Shown: piece by piece, positions 60,812 to 64,000 of the stretch | How the letters are laid out: every line of letters begins with the position of its first letter | Position numbering within the stretch: the stretch's first letter is position 1 | Assembly (NCBI RefSeq): GCF_900111315.1 | Contig: NZ_FOGU01000003.1 | Location: 221,718 to 285,717, forward strand | Source: Tranquillimonas rosea | Lineage (GTDB): Bacteria > Pseudomonadota > Alphaproteobacteria > Rhodobacterales > Rhodobacteraceae | Length of the DNA stretch: 64,000 nucleotides | Reading direction: 5' to 3' | The notes under the pieces: generated by a model | Seen by the model: only the letters and a program-made list of their open reading frames with translations | Databases searched by the model: none | Told to the model about the DNA's origin: nothing | Made by a program: the position numbers and the translations under genes

Positions 60812-61444
60812 ATGAGCCACGACGACTTCGCAACCGAGCCTGTCCCCGGCCTGCCGGAACGCCCGCCGAAGGGAGAGCTGATCCTGTGGCAGGGGCGGCC
60901 GGATACGCTGGCGCTGGCGCGCTCGTCGCTGGGGCTCAGCTGGGTGGCTGGCTACTTCGCGGTGCTGACCGCGTGGCGGATCGGCGTGTCGGCCACCGAC
61001 ATCGGCCTCTGGGCCGCGCTGCCACTGGGGCTGCCCTTCGTGGGGCTCGGCGCGGCGGCCTGCGGGCTGATCCTGCTGGTGTCCTGGGCGCAGGCCCGCG
61101 CGACGCTCTACACCATTACGACCGACCGGGTCGCGATGCGGATCGGCGCGGCGCTGACGCTCACGCTGAACCTGCCCTTCGCGCGCCTCGCCTCGGCCGA
61201 CCTGGGCGCGGAGCCCGGCGGCACCGGCACGCTGGCGCTGCGGACCCTGGGAGAAACCAGGCTGAGCTATCTCGTTCTCTGGCCCCATGTCCGCCCGTGG
61301 CGGATGAAGCGGACCGAGCCGGCGCTGCGCTGCATCCCCGAGCCCGACAGGGTCGCCGGCATCCTGGCCCGCGCGGCCGAGACCAAGATCACCCGCCCCG
61401 AAATCGCCCCCGCCGCCGCCGCGGCGCCGGTGGCCGCCGAATAG
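60812..61444 (+). CDS. puhB: PuhB, reaction-centre assembly protein
   Basis: This 210-aa protein has three hydrophobic segments, at about 44-60, 65-92 and a weaker C-terminal one, and the PH-like segment LYTITTDRVAMRIGAALTLT near 107. PuhB is needed for efficient reaction-centre assembly in R. capsulatus. The C-terminus is alanine-rich. It follows puhA by 33 bases with GGGAGGAC before ATG. Confidence 0.92.
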   Translation: MSHDDFATEPVPGLPERPPKGELILWQGRPDTLALARSSLGLSWVAGYFAVLTAWRIGVSATDIGLWAALPLGLPFVGLGAAACGLILLVSWAQARATLYTITTDRVAMRIGAALTLTLNLPFARLASADLGAEPGGTGTLALRTLGETRLSYLVLWPHVRPWRMKRTEPALRCIPEPDRVAGILARAAETKITRPEIAPAAAAAPVAAE

Positions 61445-61455
61445 GAGGGCGCGCC

Positions 61456-61938
61456 ATGACCCAGCGCACCGAGACGGGCCTCTACTTCGATGCCGAACGC
61501 CGCGAACTGCAGGCACGGGACCGCGAGATGATCCCGACGCGGCTGGTGCTCGCGATGGCCGGGCTCGCGCTCGCGTCGCTGGCGCTGGTGAGCTTCGCCG
61601 TCCTGACGGAGCGGCCCGCGGTCGGCGCGCCGCACGCGGCCGCGCAGGTGGCGGAACGACAGATGATCCTGTCCGGAAACGGGGTGGCCGCGCGCGCCGC
61701 CACGCCGGACGGTCGCGTCCTGATGGACGCCGAGAATGGCGGCTTCATCGCCGTCGTGACCTCGGGCCTCGACAGGGCCCGGGTGAAGGCGCGGGTGGAG
61801 GACAATCCCCCCGTGACGCTGACCCGTTTCGCCAACGGGCGGCTCAGGCTCTCCGACCCCGCGACGGGGTGGAGCACCGAACTGACGTCGTTCGGGGCCG
61901 GCAACGCGCTGGCCTGGACGGCACTGTTCGAGAAATGA
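61456..61938 (+). CDS. puhC: PuhC, photosynthetic complex assembly protein
   Basis: This 160-aa bitopic protein has a cytoplasmic N-terminus, one membrane helix at about 28-50 (LVLAMAGLALASLALVSFAV) and a periplasmic domain containing MDAENGGFIAVVTSGLDRAR. It is associated with RC-LH1 assembly. The start was set at ATG 61456 after AGGAGGGC. The upstream frame lies in puhB. Confidence 0.9.
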   Translation: MTQRTETGLYFDAERRELQARDREMIPTRLVLAMAGLALASLALVSFAVLTERPAVGAPHAAAQVAERQMILSGNGVAARAATPDGRVLMDAENGGFIAVVTSGLDRARVKARVEDNPPVTLTRFANGRLRLSDPATGWSTELTSFGAGNALAWTALFEK

Positions 61939-61950
61939 GGGAACCGAACC

Positions 61951-62247
61951 ATGGGACTGTTCACACGCAACACCGAAACCGCGCCCTGCACGGTCGAGGT
62001 CTGCCACAAGTTCGAGGAATTGTCGGCGCATGTCCGGCTCGACAACGGCGCGGTCATCCATCCGGGTGACAGCGTCCAGGTTCAGGGACCGCCGGTCATG
62101 GCGCCCTGGGATCACCACGTCGTCGAAAGGCGCACGGCAAAGATCACCCGCGCGAGCGCGCTCGAGCGGTTCTGGACGAGGATGACCGGAGACCTGGAAT
62201 TCATGGAACTCTGCGAGTTCTCCTTCTCCGAGGAGGCAACACTATGA
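61951..62247 (+). CDS. Conserved small protein between puhC and acsF (98 aa)
   Basis: This protein is soluble, with no signal or membrane segment. Two cysteines near the N-terminus (APCTVEVCHKFEEL, C13 and C18) and several His/Glu residues are notable. A small gene commonly sits here in Rhodobacter puh operons, but I know no function. It overlaps acsF by ATGA, which suggests a role next to the cyclase or in complex assembly. Confidence 0.85.
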   Translation: MGLFTRNTETAPCTVEVCHKFEELSAHVRLDNGAVIHPGDSVQVQGPPVMAPWDHHVVERRTAKITRASALERFWTRMTGDLEFMELCEFSFSEEATL

Positions 62248-63362
62248 ACGCCCATGCCGCCGACGCCACCACCGTCGAGGAAGGCCTCGCCATCCAACAG
62301 GAAAAGGCGAAATTCGACACCAAGGCCGCCACAGACCTGGCGATGCAGAACACGCTGCTCACGCCGCGCTTCTACACCACCGATTTCGACGAGCTCGACG
62401 CGATCGACGTCTCACCCGTGCGCGAGGACTGGGACGCGCTCCTGGCGCGGATGAAGGCGGACCCCAACAAGGGACACTTCAAGAAGAACGAGGACTGGGA
62501 TGCCATCGACTGGGAGGGCATGGAGCCCGAGCTGAAGAAGGAGTTCCTGGACTTCCTGATCTCGTCCTGCACTGCCGAGTTCTCGGGCTGCGTGCTCTAC
62601 AAGGAGATGAAGCGCCGCGGCACCAACAAGGACATCTGCGAGCTTTTCAGCTACATGAGCCGCGACGAGGCGCGTCATGCCGGCTTCATCAACGACGCGC
62701 TGCGCGAGGCCGGCGTGGCGGTGAACCTGGGCTTCCTGACGAAGGAGAAGAAATACACCTTCTTCCGGCCCAAGTTCATCTACTACGCCACCTATCTCAG
62801 CGAGAAGATCGGCTACGCCCGCTACATCACGATCTACCGCCATCTCGAAGCGCACCCCGAGCACCGTTTCCACCCAATCTTCAAGTGGTTCAAGGAATGG
62901 TGCAACGACGAGTTCAGCCACGGCGAGGCCTTCGCCCTGCTGATGCGCACGGACCCGAAGATCACCCAGAGCTTCGCCAACAAGCTGTGGATCCGGTTCT
63001 TCCTGACGGCGGTGTTCTCGACCATGTGGATCCGCGACCACGCGCGGCCCCGGTTCCACGAGGCCCTGGGCGTCGACATCGACTGGTACGACCAGGAGGT
63101 CTTCCGCAAGACGTCGACGATCGCGCGACAGGTCTTTCCTGTCGAGCTGGACCTGGATCATCCGCGCTGGCGTCGGGGACTGGACGCGATGGACCGCGCC
63201 TTCCGGGCGATGGACCGCGCCAAGGCGCGCGGCGGCCCGGCGGGCCTGGCGGGCCGGATGATGGCCGGCAGCCGCGCGGCGCTTGCCTTCGTCTCGCTCT
63301 ACACGATCCCGGTGAAGAAGAACGACGTGCCCGAAAGCGTGCGGCTCGAACCGGCGTATTGA
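62244..63362 (+). CDS. acsF: Aerobic Mg-protoporphyrin IX monomethyl ester cyclase
   Basis: This 372-aa di-iron enzyme forms the isocyclic E ring using O2. Iron-ligand motifs are SSCTAEFSGCVLYKEM, SRDEARHAGF (near 144-153) and NDEFSHGEAFALLMRT (near 223-238), as in the rubrerythrin-like family. Its presence indicates bacteriochlorophyll can be made with oxygen. The anaerobic cyclase bchE is not in the window. Confidence 0.97.
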   Translation: MNAHAADATTVEEGLAIQQEKAKFDTKAATDLAMQNTLLTPRFYTTDFDELDAIDVSPVREDWDALLARMKADPNKGHFKKNEDWDAIDWEGMEPELKKEFLDFLISSCTAEFSGCVLYKEMKRRGTNKDICELFSYMSRDEARHAGFINDALREAGVAVNLGFLTKEKKYTFFRPKFIYYATYLSEKIGYARYITIYRHLEAHPEHRFHPIFKWFKEWCNDEFSHGEAFALLMRTDPKITQSFANKLWIRFFLTAVFSTMWIRDHARPRFHEALGVDIDWYDQEVFRKTSTIARQVFPVELDLDHPRWRRGLDAMDRAFRAMDRAKARGGPAGLAGRMMAGSRAALAFVSLYTIPVKKNDVPESVRLEPAY

Positions 63363-63425
63363 CGTAATCGCTCCGGCGGCCCCGACGGGCGGCCGGAGCC
63401 CCTGGAAGCGGAAAGGAAGACACAG

Positions 63426-64000
63426 GTGGGCAACCTCTGGATCGCAGCGTTCGTGGCTCTCTTCGTGTGGTGGTTCGCCACCGGTGCGATCCTGTGGGCC
63501 GTGAAGCGCGCCGACCGCCTGGGTCCGGGCGCGCATGTCACGGGCGTGATCCTCGGGCTTCCGCTGCTGCTGGGCGGCGCGGCGGCCCTGGGCTGGTCGC
63601 TGGACCGCACCGGGCCTTTCGCAGCCTACGCCGGGTTCCTGTCGGCCCTCGCGATCTGGGGCTGGATCGAGCTTGCCTTCCTCTCCGGTGTCGTCACCGG
63701 GCCGAACCGCCTTGCCTGCCCGGCCCGCCTGCCCCTGTGGGACAGGTTCCTGCGGGCCTGGGGCACGGTGGCCTATCACGAGATCCTGCTGGCGCTCGCC
63801 CTGTCGGGCATCCTCTGGGCCAGCGCCGGCGCATCGAACCCGGTCGCGCTCTGGACATTCGCCGTGCTCTTCGCGGCGCGCGTGTCGGCCAAGCTGAACC
63901 TGTTTCTCGGCGTGCCGCGCGTTCACACCGAATTTTTACCACGACCGCTCAAGCATCTGCCGAGCCATTTCCGCATTGCGCGGCAGACCTGGGCCTTTCC
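63426..64000 (+). CDS. puhE: PuhE, photosynthetic complex assembly protein (truncated by window end)
   Basis: The frame opens at GTG 63426 behind AAAGGAAGA and runs off the right edge. The product begins MGNLWIAAFVALFVWWFATG and has at least five hydrophobic segments in 191 residues, the DUF3623/PuhE pattern found at the end of puh operons. No ATG start exists nearby, and the GTG matches the usual PuhE N-terminus. In R. capsulatus PuhE modulates bacteriochlorophyll production. Confidence 0.88.
   Translation, partial: MGNLWIAAFVALFVWWFATGAILWAVKRADRLGPGAHVTGVILGLPLLLGGAAALGWSLDRTGPFAAYAGFLSALAIWGWIELAFLSGVVTGPNRLACPARLPLWDRFLRAWGTVAYHEILLALALSGILWASAGASNPVALWTFAVLFAARVSAKLNLFLGVPRVHTEFLPRPLKHLPSHFRIARQTWAF

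Overview
The window is high-GC alphaproteobacterial DNA from a purple photosynthetic Rhodobacteraceae. About 45 kb of it (18.3-64.0 kb) is a photosynthesis gene cluster (PGC). The carotenoid set is the spheroidene/spheroidenone type (crtA, crtB, crtC, crtD, crtE, crtF, crtI). A pufX-like gene follows pufM where other lineages have pufC, and dxs follows pufX, which is the Rhodobacter-type layout. The aerobic cyclase gene acsF is present, and no bchE, 8-vinyl reductase or puc genes lie in the window. No tRNA, rRNA, CRISPR or transposase gene was seen.

Left arm, 0-18.3 kb. A DUF808-type membrane protein enters from the left edge. Facing it is a tightly overlapped minus-strand operon (8389 to 353): TRAP transporter (dctP, dctQ, dctM), PyrK, class 1B PyrD, an M20-type N-carbamoyl amidohydrolase, class II PyrC, PyrE and a 105-aa unknown. 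A divergent XRE regulator has a clean inverted repeat in the shared promoter region. The set matches orotate uptake and breakdown to aspartate (orotate, dihydroorotate, carbamoyl-aspartate, aspartate) better than housekeeping pyrimidine synthesis. Next is a second minus-strand operon (17208 to 9434) under a divergent LysR regulator: NMT1-type ABC transporter, FAD oxidoreductase, CaiB-type CoA-transferase, enoyl-CoA hydratase, 7Fe ferredoxin, DapA-family lyase/synthase and a zinc deaminase. Its substrate is unknown.

PGC, part one, 18.3-43.9 kb. bchG-bch2-bchP-idi read rightward. An L,D-transpeptidase and, on the minus strand, a CYP152-type peroxygenase P450, purU and dxs follow. The minus-strand superoperon crtE-crtF-bchC-bchX-bchY-bchZ-pufQ-pufB-pufA-pufL-pufM-pufX reads toward dxs. 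The crt island is crtD-crtC (+), tspO-crtB-crtI (-) and crtA (+). Two crt genes have start-codon anomalies: crtC has no usable start codon near its conserved N-terminus, and crtA appears to start at ATC behind a perfect Shine-Dalgarno.

PGC, part two, 43.9-64.0 kb. bchI-bchD-bchO converge on ppaA-ppsR (the cobalamin antirepressor and the repressor). Then comes a long rightward superoperon bchF-bchN-bchB-bchH-bchL-bchM-lhaA-puhA-puhB-puhC-orf98-acsF-puhE, which runs off the right edge. Eleven exact TGT-N12-ACA (PpsR/CrtJ) sites lie upstream of bchG, bchC, crtE/crtD, crtI/crtA, ppaA and bchF, so the local repressor probably controls most of the cluster. Three copies of a hairpin plus GGGATATTTTCGGACAGAAG-type element sit just upstream of bchY, bchZ and bchL, always in the same orientation to the downstream gene.
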